NCBI GenBank assembly: GCA_964473365.1
Contig: CAYYOV010000063.1
Location: 1-11,238 of the forward strand
DNA from: 2-02-FULL-55-14 sp964473365
GTDB lineage: Bacteria; Bacteroidota; Ignavibacteria; UBA10030
Reading direction: 5' to 3'
DNA: 11,238 bases
Positions 1-6,797 of the stretch are shown here, in pieces. The position numbers were made by a program, and so were the translations under genes. The notes beneath the pieces were generated by a model. The model did not search any database. It had not been told where the DNA came from and saw only the letters and a program-made list of their open reading frames with translations. Position 1 is the first letter of the stretch; each line of letters opens with the position of its first letter.

Positions 1-510
1 ACCGACAATGCTGGCTTCGAGATCGAACGCAGATCGGTCGAAGGCTCACTGTCGATGGCAGGAGGTAGCTGGACCCGGATCGCGTTCGTCCCTGGCGCTG
101 GGACCAGCACGAGTCCCCGCGAATACTCGTACACGGATGCAGCCCTTGCACCGGGTCGCTATGCCTATCGAATCAAGCAGTTGGATCGTGGAGGAGCCTA
201 CACGTATTTTCGTGAGGCGGAGGTTGAGGTGGGAGTGACAGCGAAGGCATTCACACTCAACGAGGCCTTCCCGAATCCGTTCAACCCGACGACGTCGCTC
301 GATTTTAGTCTCTCCGACGCCGGAGTGGCGACGGTGAAGGTCTATGACCTCCTTGGCCGCGAAGTCGCAACGCTGTTCAATGGCGCCGCCGAGTCAGGCC
401 GGCTGTATCGTGCGACATGGGATGCTTCTTCCATGCCGAGCGGGATGTATTTCGCGCGCCTCGAGAGCGGTGGAATGAGTGCGATGAAGCGGCTGATGCT
501 GGTGAAATAG
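1..510 (+). CDS. C-terminal part of a secreted T9SS cargo protein (5' truncated by window)
   Basis: The reading frame is open from base 1 to a TAG at 508-510, giving 169 residues, so the gene starts outside the window. Residues about 1-79 look like a fibronectin/beta-sandwich module: NAGFEIER, then WTRIAFV, YSYTD, and GRYAYRIKQLD in a pattern common just before sorting domains. Residues about 84-169 form a T9SS type A C-terminal sorting domain: FPNPFNPTT at 90-98, then VKVYDLLGREVATL, WDASSMPSGMYFARL and a terminal KRLMLVK. In the family this domain directs a Sec-exported protein through the outer membrane and is normally cleaved or anchored at the surface. The catalytic or binding part of the cargo lies upstream and cannot be identified. 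Internal ATGs (for example at 55) are not starts, because the conserved module begins before them. A strong terminator follows at 621-657. Confidence 0.93.
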   Translation, partial: TDNAGFEIERRSVEGSLSMAGGSWTRIAFVPGAGTSTSPREYSYTDAALAPGRYAYRIKQLDRGGAYTYFREAEVEVGVTAKAFTLNEAFPNPFNPTTSLDFSLSDAGVATVKVYDLLGREVATLFNGAAESGRLYRATWDASSMPSGMYFARLESGGMSAMKRLMLVK

Positions 511-573
511 CCAGAGGCATTCCACAACGATCGCGCAGCGATCATCCCTTTTTCTGCTGAGGCACGGGAAGAA

Positions 574-601
574 GTCAGAGGACAGAGACCAGAAACCAGC
601 G
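574..601. repeat. Purine-rich degenerate heptad repeat
   Basis: Four consecutive 7-base units (GTCAGAG, GACAGAG, ACCAGAA, ACCAGCG) follow one another between the cargo gene stop and its terminator. Each carries the core CAGA or CAGC at the same offset. The units are not identical and no coding role is visible. I have seen similar CAGAGAC/CCAGAAAC strings dispersed between genes in other bacterial genomes, but whether this is part of such a family cannot be shown from one copy. Confidence 0.45.
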
Positions 602-620
602 ACATCGGAGAGCATCAAAG

Positions 621-657
621 AAGGTCCGTCGGGGAGACTCGGCGGACCTTTTGTTTT
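621..657 (+). terminator. Strong rho-independent terminator of the T9SS cargo gene
   Basis: Bases 623-633 pair with 638-648 over 11 consecutive positions (nine Watson-Crick pairs, two G-T wobbles). The loop is GAGA, a GNRA tetraloop. Flanking AA at 621-622 extends the stem with TT at 649-650. The tract TTTTGTTTT at 649-657 follows directly. It lies about 110 nt after the cargo gene stop on the same strand. On the opposite strand the stem is followed by TTCTTTG, so weak bidirectional activity is possible. Confidence 0.88.
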
Positions 658-680
658 GAGGATACGTAGCAAAGAGATCC

Positions 681-732
681 ACAAAAAACACCGAGGTCCG
701 TCGAGAGTCTTCTGTTTCTCTCAGTGGACCTC
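681..732 (-). terminator. Minus-strand terminator hairpin after the lptF-lptG pair
   Basis: GAGGTCC at 693-699 is complementary to GGACCTC at 726-732, and GAGAG at 703-707 to CTCTC at 718-722. A 3-by-3 internal loop separates the two stems and the apical loop is 10 nt. Read on the minus strand, the stem is followed by GGTGTTTTTTGTGG, a run of six T, which is the layout of an intrinsic terminator for transcripts coming from the lptG-like gene, whose stop is 35 nt upstream. A small extra inverted repeat, GGAAC/GTTCC at 748-762, lies between that stop and this hairpin. Confidence 0.7.
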
Positions 733-766
733 TGATCTTTCCCCGGTGGAACTCTGTGTTCCGCTT

Positions 767-1864
767 CTACTTCGGAACTCTCAAGAGGTTGACGATCGCC
801 GCGAAGAGGAATATTCCATTTGCCATCCATGCCGTGAAGAGCGGGTTCAGGTCCCCGTTGTATCCGAATACCTGGCTGATCTTCATGAATGCCAGATAGA
901 TGAATGTCACTGCAACCGCGATCCCAAACCCCAGCGCGGCCCCCGTTCGTGCCCGTCCCGAAGCGAACGGCACCCCGAAGAGCACCATAATGATGCTGGC
1001 GAACGGGAAGGCCAGTTTGCTGTGATAGTCGACCAGCCAGCGTGATACTTCCTGCCCGGCGCGTTGCTGGCTTCGGATGAACTCCCGCAGGTCGCCATAT
1101 TCCATCTCGTCTGGTTTGCGCTGCTTCTTTTCGATGTCCTCCGGTTTCAGACCCAACGTGCCCACATAAAGCCGCTGGAACGAAATGACCGGGTCCGACA
1201 GGTTGACCGTCCCCCGGTGGTCCCCGTGCAGAAGCACCCAACCGGCCGTCGTCGAATCTCCGGCGGCCTGCCACTGCATGCGGAGCGCATCATAGCGATG
1301 GAAGAGGACGGTCAGGTTGGTGTCCGCAAAGTCCTGTATGCTCACACGGCTTGCGGTGTTCGTCTGCGTGTCAAAATAGTTGACGGTCACGATGCGCGTC
1401 GGACCGACCTGGAAGAAAATGTTGAACCGCTGGGACGGATCTCCGCCACGGTGGAGATACGTCCGTTCGATGTAGAACTTCTTCTGATTCGACGCCGGCA
1501 CGATCCAACCGTTGAGGTAGATCGAGAGGGCCACGACGACCGCCGCAACGGCAAGGAACGGCCACAGGATCCGGTAGAGACTCACGCCGCTCGATTTCAT
1601 TGCGGAGAGCTCGTTCTGCGTGGACATCCGGCCTGTGACGAACAAGGCAGCAAGCAGCATCGCCACGGGGGTCATCAGCTTGATGATCTCGGGAGCGAAT
1701 GCGACGTAGTACTGGAAGATGATCTCGGGGGGCACGTTGGCGTCGAGGAAATCGTCGATCTTCTCCGTCAGGTCGATGATAAGGAAGATGCTCAAGAAGC
1801 TCAGAAGACCAAAGAACGCTGCCACAACGTATTGCCGCACGATGTAACGGTCGAGAAGGCTCAT
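767..1864 (-). CDS. lptG: LptG-like permease of the LPS export ABC transporter
   Basis: Product of 365 residues, the usual size of the LptF/LptG (YjgP/YjgQ) family. Together with a partner permease and the LptB ATPase, such proteins pull lipopolysaccharide out of the inner membrane and hand it to the periplasmic Lpt bridge. The N-terminus MSLLDRYIVRQ is a family signature. Membrane segments are visible at about 11-31, 60-78 and 98-118, followed by a periplasmic beta-rich domain at about 120-280, then segments at about 284-301, 307-328 and 342-362: the 3+3 topology of the family. The cytoplasmic loop STQNELSAMKSSGVSLYR (81-98) is the conserved NEL...SSG motif. The ATG overlaps the TGA of the upstream gene (ATGA), and GGAGG lies 6 nt before the start, so translation should be coupled. 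The G rather than F assignment rests on gene order and the DRYI start; it is a subfamily guess. Confidence 0.92.
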   Translation of the reverse strand: MSLLDRYIVRQYVVAAFFGLLSFLSIFLIIDLTEKIDDFLDANVPPEIIFQYYVAFAPEIIKLMTPVAMLLAALFVTGRMSTQNELSAMKSSGVSLYRILWPFLAVAAVVVALSIYLNGWIVPASNQKKFYIERTYLHRGGDPSQRFNIFFQVGPTRIVTVNYFDTQTNTASRVSIQDFADTNLTVLFHRYDALRMQWQAAGDSTTAGWVLLHGDHRGTVNLSDPVISFQRLYVGTLGLKPEDIEKKQRKPDEMEYGDLREFIRSQQRAGQEVSRWLVDYHSKLAFPFASIIMVLFGVPFASGRARTGAALGFGIAVAVTFIYLAFMKISQVFGYNGDLNPLFTAWMANGIFLFAAIVNLLRVPK

Positions 1865-3210
1865 GCCTGTCCTCCATCGGGAGGTTCAGGTGCACGCCAC
1901 GACTTTGGCACCAGCCGTTGGATCCAAGAGAGATCGAGTGTAAGACTTTCCCTTGCCGTCCGAATGGTCAGGTAGAGTCCCAGGACCCCGATGACGGCGT
2001 TGGCCATCCACATTGCGATGAGCGGGTCCATGAGCCCCCGATCGGCGAGGCGCTCTCCTTGGATCAGGGCGGACCAATAGAGCAGGAAGAACCCGAGACT
2101 CAGACTGGCGCCGGCCCCGAACGTGCCTCGCCGGGCCATGATGCCGAGCGGCGCGCCGACGAGAACGAACACGATGCAGGCGAACGGGATCGCATACTTC
2201 TTGTAGATCTCGACCTCATACTTGTTCATCTCGTTCCGAAGATACGTCAGGTAGCTTTGTTCGCTCTGGAGTGAGGCCTTCAGCATCGCAGCCCGGTCGG
2301 CGGCGCCGGCAATGAGCTGTGGCGAGCCCGTGTCGATCGGTTCGCGCGAGTGCTTCTCAAGGGTCTCGCGCAATCGCCCGAGTGCGGCTTGCGAGAGCGT
2401 TTCGAGACTATCGACGATGCGCCGCATGGCAAAGGCGCTCAGCTCGCGGTCGCCGCGGTCGAACGTTCCCTCGGTGGACCGCTGGAAATCGAACCCTTCG
2501 GCATCCATGGCGATCCGATGCGTCGCAAAGCGTATCCGGCGGTACTGCTTCCCCTCCCGATTACCCTGCTCGTGGATCTCGCCGTCCGCGAGGTCCATGA
2601 TGAGTTTCCGGTAGTCGGACGAGAACGAGATGGTGCCATGCTCGCCCGTGATCGTCGTGAGCACACCCGGGGAGGAGTAATCAAAGATCGTGACGCCCTC
2701 CAGGTCGTTCGACTGCTCGAACGTCCTGCGAACGAGGATCGTGTACCCGGGCATGAGCTGCGAAAACATGCCGGGCACGATGCTGATGGTGGGCTTCTTA
2801 CGTGAGATGTCGTTCAGGAGGATCTTCGTCCGGTGATTGGCGTCGGGGAGGACCTCATTGTTGAACAGCACCAGGAGGTAGCAGACGACGGCGCCGGCGA
2901 TGAGCACGGGTGCGATCATTCGATACAGGCTCATCCCGCTGGCCCGCAAGGCTGTGATCTGATTCGTCGAGGCCAGATGGCCGAAGGCCATCAGCGTGGC
3001 GACAAGGACGGCCATCGGGATCGCCAGGACGACCATCCAGGCGAGGCTCAGGGCGATCAGCTCGGCGATGACCGTGGGTGCGAGACCTTTGCCGGCAAGC
3101 TGGTCGAGCGATTTGACGAGGAACTGGAGGAGGAAGATGAACATTAGCACGAATGCCGCGAAGGTGAACGGCGCCGCGTGTCGTGCGAGGATATGCCGCC
3201 AAATGATCAT
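1861..3210 (-). CDS. lptF: LptF-like permease of the LPS export ABC transporter
   Basis: Product of 449 residues, first gene of the two-gene unit. I chose the ATG at 3210 because it gives MIIWRHILARH, the typical LptF opening; extension to a TTG at 3246 would add 12 residues and run through the putative promoter. Membrane segments fall at about 16-36, 50-75, 96-116, 340-358, 364-384 and 396-416, with a large periplasmic domain between the third and fourth. The cytoplasmic motif STNQITALRASGMSLYR (81-97) matches the family NEL/NQI...ASG loop. The protein is longer than the ~360-residue enterobacterial form because of a charged, probably helical insert at about 255-340 before the fourth segment, an arrangement I associate with Bacteroidota/Chlorobi homologues. 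The C-terminus overlaps the next gene by 4 nt. F versus G is inferred from order and N-terminus. Confidence 0.92.
   Translation of the reverse strand: MIIWRHILARHAAPFTFAAFVLMFIFLLQFLVKSLDQLAGKGLAPTVIAELIALSLAWMVVLAIPMAVLVATLMAFGHLASTNQITALRASGMSLYRMIAPVLIAGAVVCYLLVLFNNEVLPDANHRTKILLNDISRKKPTISIVPGMFSQLMPGYTILVRRTFEQSNDLEGVTIFDYSSPGVLTTITGEHGTISFSSDYRKLIMDLADGEIHEQGNREGKQYRRIRFATHRIAMDAEGFDFQRSTEGTFDRGDRELSAFAMRRIVDSLETLSQAALGRLRETLEKHSREPIDTGSPQLIAGAADRAAMLKASLQSEQSYLTYLRNEMNKYEVEIYKKYAIPFACIVFVLVGAPLGIMARRGTFGAGASLSLGFFLLYWSALIQGERLADRGLMDPLIAMWMANAVIGVLGLYLTIRTARESLTLDLSWIQRLVPKSWRAPEPPDGGQA
1871..1875 (-). promoter_or_regulatory. Ribosome binding site of the lptG-like gene
   Basis: On the minus strand GGAGG lies 6 nt before the ATG at 1864, inside the last codons of the upstream lptF-like gene. 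It supports the chosen start and shows that this organism does use Shine-Dalgarno sites, which makes their absence before lptF, pdxH and sprA notable. Confidence 0.75.
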
Positions 3211-3215
3211 CGCGC

Positions 3216-3246
3216 CAAATATAGCGAGGATTCTCAGGGAAGCCAA
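3216..3246 (-). promoter_or_regulatory. Bacteroidota-type promoter of the lptF-lptG unit
   Basis: On the minus strand TATATTTG (3223 to 3216) matches the Bacteroidota -7 consensus TAnnTTTG exactly. TTGG (3246 to 3243), 19 nt upstream, resembles the -33 TTTG element. Only five bases (GCGCG) separate the -7 box from the lptF ATG, so the predicted transcript would begin at or within a few bases of the start codon. No Shine-Dalgarno sequence is present before this ATG, which agrees with a leaderless or nearly leaderless message. Confidence 0.6.
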
Positions 3247-3288
3247 TGAACATGCTCACGCCCTCGCGGTCCGGGGTTGAGCGGCAGA

Positions 3289-3318
3289 TTGAATGTCGCA
3301 CCATGCACGAGTATATTG
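3289..3318 (+). promoter_or_regulatory. Candidate promoter of the hybrid kinase-pdxH unit
   Basis: TTG at 3289-3291 and TATATTG at 3312-3318 are spaced by 20 nt. This resembles the Bacteroidota -33/-7 arrangement, but the -7 box lacks one T of TAnnTTTG. It would give a leader of roughly 20 nt before the ATG at 3346. Together with the opposite promoter at 3216-3246 it would make the 135-nt gap a divergent promoter region. Confidence 0.4.
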
Positions 3319-3345
3319 TCGCTCGCGCGTATCCAACGTTCGTCC

Positions 3346-5991
3346 ATGGCCCGCTCTGCCGCCCATACCCCGATCGACCTCATCCTCCAGTTCTTCGACT
3401 CCGCTCCGGACGCGATCTGCATATTGGACGCCTCCGATGTGGTGATTGTGACGAATCTGGCGCTCGCCGATGCGGTCGGACGGTCCAAATCCGCGGTCGT
3501 GGGTGTGTCCTTCCCCGACCTGGTGGCCGACGACGACCGCGCCACGATTGTCTCGATGCTTTCGACCGTTCGTAACGCGCGTACCGAGCAGACGGTCACC
3601 GTCTCGATGCTTTCCACCGTAGGTACCATCGTTCAGCTCGAGTGGCGAGGCAGCATCCGGGATGGCCGTGTGTGCCTTCTCGGTCGGAACGTATCCGATC
3701 GCCGACCGCTCGCACTTGAGTTGAACGAAGGCGAGGACCGGTTCCGGCGGATCGTGGAGCGTTCTCCTGAGGCCGCCGTCGTTGTCGCGAACGGCCGGCT
3801 ATCAATTATCAACGACGCCGCGTGTCGTCTGTTCGGTGCCTCTGGTCGCCGGGAACTCGAAGGCTCCTCCGTCGAGGAAGTGCTCGTCGAAGGGCGCAAT
3901 TCTTCCCTCTGGAGGTCCATTGTGACCATGCGCGACGGCGGTGGCTCCTCGCCGCTCCTGGAAGAACGCGTCCTTCGTCGCGACGGGACAGTCCTCGATG
4001 TCCAGGCAGTGGCCGTGCCGGTACGGTGGAAAGGGGTCGAGATGGTACATGTGCTCCTCCGCGATGTGACTGAACATCGGAACGCAGAGCGAGCGCTGAA
4101 AGCTTCGGAGAACAGGCTGCGGTCGTTCGTGGAGAACGTCTTCGACGGCGTCTATCAAAGCACGCCGGACGGCCGCATCTTGATGGCCAATTCGGCCATG
4201 GTCCGAATGTTAGGCTATGCGTCCGAGGAGGAACTCCTTCGGGTCAATATCGCGCGCGATCTGTATGCAAATCCGGTTGATCGAGAGCGTTTGATGCACG
4301 ACCTGGAGGTGACGGGACACAAACGCAACCATGAGCTTCGTCTTCGTCGGAAGGACGGAACGGAGATCATTTGCACCGAGAACACGCGGGTAGTTCAGAA
4401 GCCGTCGGGAGAGGTCCTGTACTACGAAGGGACGCTGAGGGACATCACCGAGTGGAAACGAGTGCAGGAAGCCTTGCGGGTCAGCGAGGAACGCTACCGT
4501 GACTTCTTCGATGACGACCTCGCCGGGCATTTCATCTCGCGTGCCGACGGAACGATGCTCGCCTGCAATGCCGCCTTCGCCCGTGTGCTTGGCTACGACG
4601 GGGTCGAGGAGATCCTTTCGGTGAATGCTCAAGCATACTATCCTTCGCCTGCGGCCCGGGCCGCGTTCGTCGACCAGATCAAGGCAAAGGGGCGCCTCGA
4701 AGCCGTCGAACTCGATCTCCGTCGAAAAGACGGGAAGCTCGTTCGCGTGATCGAGAACGTTCGGGCAACATACGACAGCCGGGGAGAACTGGAACAGATC
4801 CAGGGTGTGCTCTATGATATCACGGAGCGCAAGAACCTGGAAGCGCAGCTGCGCGAGTCACAGAAGATGGAAACGCTCGGCACCCTGGCTTCGGGCGTGG
4901 CGCACGATTTCAATAACCTGCTGGCGATCATCGGCGGATACGCAGCGATGCTGCGCAAGGAGGCGAAGCAGGACCTGGCACGCTACCTTGAACCGGTGGA
5001 GACCGCCGTTGCCCGCGGTGCCGGCATCGTCCGTCAATTGATGACCTTTGCGCGCGAGAGCGAACGCGCCGTCGCTCCGGTCGACATCAACCGGACGATC
5101 CGCGAGGTCGTACAGCTTGCAGACATCATGCTCCCCGAGAATGTGCAGGTGGAACTCGACCTCCAGGAGGACCTGCCTGCGGTCGAAGGTGACGTGACGC
5201 AGATTCACCAGGCCCTGCTCAATCTTGTCAAGAATGCGCGTGATGCCATGCCGTCCGGCGGCACAATCAAGGTGAGCACGCAAGTGGTCAAGGGCGAGGC
5301 GTTGCAGAGTGCCTATCCGCTGGCGGAGTCGGAACGGTACGTGCGGGTCTGCGTTGCCGACGAAGGTGCCGGAATCAGCGACGAGAATCGCCTCCGCATT
5401 TTTGAGCCATTCTTCACGACCAAGGGCGTCGGTCAGGGGTCCGGCCTCGGTCTGGCAGTCGTGTACGGCGTCGTGCACGGGCATCACGGGTTTGTCGACG
5501 TTTTGCCGCATCCGGGTCACGGGACCGAATTCCATCTGTACCTCCCGGCCACTGTGGCTTCATGGACGAAGGCCCCTGAAGTTCCTGATTCGGAGCCCGC
5601 TCGCGGGACCGAGACCATCCTCGTGATCGAGGATGAGCCGATGTTGCTCGACCTCCTCCATATTCTGCTCACGACCAATGGCTACGAGGTGCTGATGGCC
5701 GCCGACGGCGAAGAGGCGCTTCGGATCTTTGCTGAGCGCCATAAGGACATTTCCCTCGTGCTGAGCGATATGGGGTTGCCGAAGGTCGGTGGTTGGGAGG
5801 TCTTTCAGAAGATGCGCGAGATCGATCCGCGCGTCCGATCGATCCTCGCAAGCGGATATCTTGACCATCATCTGCGTTCGGACCTTCTCGCCGCCGGCGC
5901 GAAGGATTTCATCCAGAAACCATATGTTCCCGACCAGATCCTCAAGCGGATCCGCGAGGTGATCGACGAACCCGAACATGACGACTCCTGA
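3346..5991 (+). CDS. Four-PAS hybrid sensor histidine kinase with C-terminal receiver domain
   Basis: Product of 881 residues starting at ATG 3346; a TTG at 3277 would add 23 residues with no family support. Domains in order: PAS at about 6-115, 130-245, 255-370 and 380-495, the last three each ending in a DVTEH/DITEW/DITER linker; a HisKA dimerisation domain with His520 in GVAHDFNNLL; a HATPase domain with N box N626/N630, D672 in DEGAGIS, FEPFFTTK at 686-693 and GQGSGLGL at 696-703; and a receiver with acidic E762/D763, phosphoacceptor D808 (SDMGLP), S836 and K858. All catalytic residues are present. No membrane segment or signal peptide is visible, so it should be cytosolic and sense an internal cue through its PAS domains; the ligand cannot be read from sequence. 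There is no output domain and no response regulator nearby, so phosphate probably passes on from D808 or the receiver is self-regulatory. Its end overlaps pdxH. Confidence 0.95.
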   Translation: MARSAAHTPIDLILQFFDSAPDAICILDASDVVIVTNLALADAVGRSKSAVVGVSFPDLVADDDRATIVSMLSTVRNARTEQTVTVSMLSTVGTIVQLEWRGSIRDGRVCLLGRNVSDRRPLALELNEGEDRFRRIVERSPEAAVVVANGRLSIINDAACRLFGASGRRELEGSSVEEVLVEGRNSSLWRSIVTMRDGGGSSPLLEERVLRRDGTVLDVQAVAVPVRWKGVEMVHVLLRDVTEHRNAERALKASENRLRSFVENVFDGVYQSTPDGRILMANSAMVRMLGYASEEELLRVNIARDLYANPVDRERLMHDLEVTGHKRNHELRLRRKDGTEIICTENTRVVQKPSGEVLYYEGTLRDITEWKRVQEALRVSEERYRDFFDDDLAGHFISRADGTMLACNAAFARVLGYDGVEEILSVNAQAYYPSPAARAAFVDQIKAKGRLEAVELDLRRKDGKLVRVIENVRATYDSRGELEQIQGVLYDITERKNLEAQLRESQKMETLGTLASGVAHDFNNLLAIIGGYAAMLRKEAKQDLARYLEPVETAVARGAGIVRQLMTFARESERAVAPVDINRTIREVVQLADIMLPENVQVELDLQEDLPAVEGDVTQIHQALLNLVKNARDAMPSGGTIKVSTQVVKGEALQSAYPLAESERYVRVCVADEGAGISDENRLRIFEPFFTTKGVGQGSGLGLAVVYGVVHGHHGFVDVLPHPGHGTEFHLYLPATVASWTKAPEVPDSEPARGTETILVIEDEPMLLDLLHILLTTNGYEVLMAADGEEALRIFAERHKDISLVLSDMGLPKVGGWEVFQKMREIDPRVRSILASGYLDHHLRSDLLAAGAKDFIQKPYVPDQILKRIREVIDEPEHDDS
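3550..3620 (+). repeat. 20-nt in-frame direct repeat inside the first PAS domain
   Basis: GTCTCGATGCTTTCGACCGT at 3550-3569 recurs at 3601-3620 with one mismatch (C for G at position 15 of the repeat). The offset is 51 bases, exactly 17 codons, so both copies encode VSMLSTV. Sequence outside the 20-nt copies does not match, so it is not a full 51-nt tandem duplication. Confidence 0.85.
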
Positions 5992-6634
5992 CGTTCGAAA
6001 AGACCTCGGCGCGCTTCGCCGGGAATACCGGTTGCACCAGCTCAGTGAGGATGCAGTTGCGCGCGATCCGCTGCGTCAATTCGGGCGTTGGTTCGACGAG
6101 GCCACTGAGGCGGGCGAGGCAGAGCCGAACGCGATGACCCTCGCGACGTCAACGCCCGACGGTCGACCGTCAGCGCGCGTGGTGCTCCTCAAGGGGGTCG
6201 ACGGAGGCGGCCTCGTGTTCTTTACGAACACGGCAAGCCGGAAAGGGAGTGAACTGGCCGTGAACGCCAGGGCGGCGCTCGTATTCTTCTGGCCGGCGCT
6301 CGAACGTCAGGTACGGATCGAGGGGCGCGTCGAATCAGTGTCGCGGACAGAAAGCGCGGCGTATTTTGCGCAACGTCCGCGCGAAAGTCAGATCGGGGCG
6401 TGGGCATCTGAACAGAGCCGCGTCATTCCTTCGCGTGCATGGCTCGAAGCGACGGTCAAGGCCAAGGCCGAGGCGTTTGGTGATCAGGAGATCCCGCTAC
6501 CGGAGAACTGGGGGGGCTACCGTGTGATCCCGGAACGGCTTGAATTTTGGCAGGGTCGTGAGAATCGGTTGCACGATCGCATCGTCTACGATCGCGAGGG
6601 CACATCCTGGGCCATCCGGCGGCTCTCGCCTTGA
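5978..6634 (+). CDS. pdxH: Pyridoxamine/pyridoxine 5'-phosphate oxidase
   Basis: Product of 218 residues, the same length as the E. coli enzyme. It oxidises pyridoxine 5'-phosphate or pyridoxamine 5'-phosphate to pyridoxal 5'-phosphate with FMN and O2, the last step of one B6 route and part of salvage, in the cytosol. Visible family motifs are SARVVLLK (65-72) and FFTNTASRKG (81-90) for FMN phosphate binding, RQVRIEGRVE (110-119), SEQSRVI (144-150) and the C-terminal RLEFWQGRENRLHDR (187-201). R197 and H199, the active-site pair in E. coli numbering, fall at the same positions here. The ATG lies inside the end of the kinase gene, with a 14-nt overlap and no Shine-Dalgarno at proper spacing, so it is probably translated by coupling to the kinase. 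The gene looks intact. Confidence 0.96.
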   Translation: MTTPDVRKDLGALRREYRLHQLSEDAVARDPLRQFGRWFDEATEAGEAEPNAMTLATSTPDGRPSARVVLLKGVDGGGLVFFTNTASRKGSELAVNARAALVFFWPALERQVRIEGRVESVSRTESAAYFAQRPRESQIGAWASEQSRVIPSRAWLEATVKAKAEAFGDQEIPLPENWGGYRVIPERLEFWQGRENRLHDRIVYDREGTSWAIRRLSP

Positions 6635-6739
6635 ACCTGTCTCGAAATCTCGCTACCATGCTGGCGTCGATCATGATGCTACCCCGTTCTTCAGCCTGCC
6701 AACAGACCCCGGCATTCGCCTGTGGCCGGAGTCTCCCCA

Positions 6740-6770
6740 CAAACGACCTGGGAGTCGCCTAGGGCGTTTG
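6740..6770. repeat. Imperfect 31-nt inverted repeat between pdxH and sprA; possible weak terminator
   Basis: CAAACG (6740-6745) pairs with CGTTTG (6765-6770), and CCTGGG (6747-6752) pairs with CCTAGG (6758-6763) with one G-T wobble. A single A-G mismatch separates the two stems and the loop AGTCG has 5 nt. This gives 12 base pairs. It lies about 105 nt after the pdxH stop. No T tract follows (CTACGG), so a classic intrinsic terminator is doubtful. It could be a leader structure of sprA or a protein site. Confidence 0.5.
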
Positions 6771-6797
6771 CTACGGTCGTACTCGTCGTCCGGACAG

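Noticed and set aside
748..762. GGAAC/GTTCC small inverted repeat next to the lptG stop
   Set aside because: A five-pair stem is too short to act as a terminator by itself and there is no T tract; noted only within the neighbouring terminator entry.
1064..1975. Plus-strand open frame of 303 codons across the lptG-like gene
   Set aside because: It is antisense to a well-supported membrane protein and spans the lptF-lptG junction; its translation has no domain features.
3277..3345. TTG-initiated 23-residue N-terminal extension of the hybrid kinase
   Set aside because: The extension has no family similarity, would overlap the candidate promoter, and an ATG at 3346 precedes the first PAS domain.
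4858..5535. Minus-strand open frame of 225 codons within the kinase catalytic region
   Set aside because: It is antisense to the conserved HisKA/HATPase motifs and explained by codon bias.
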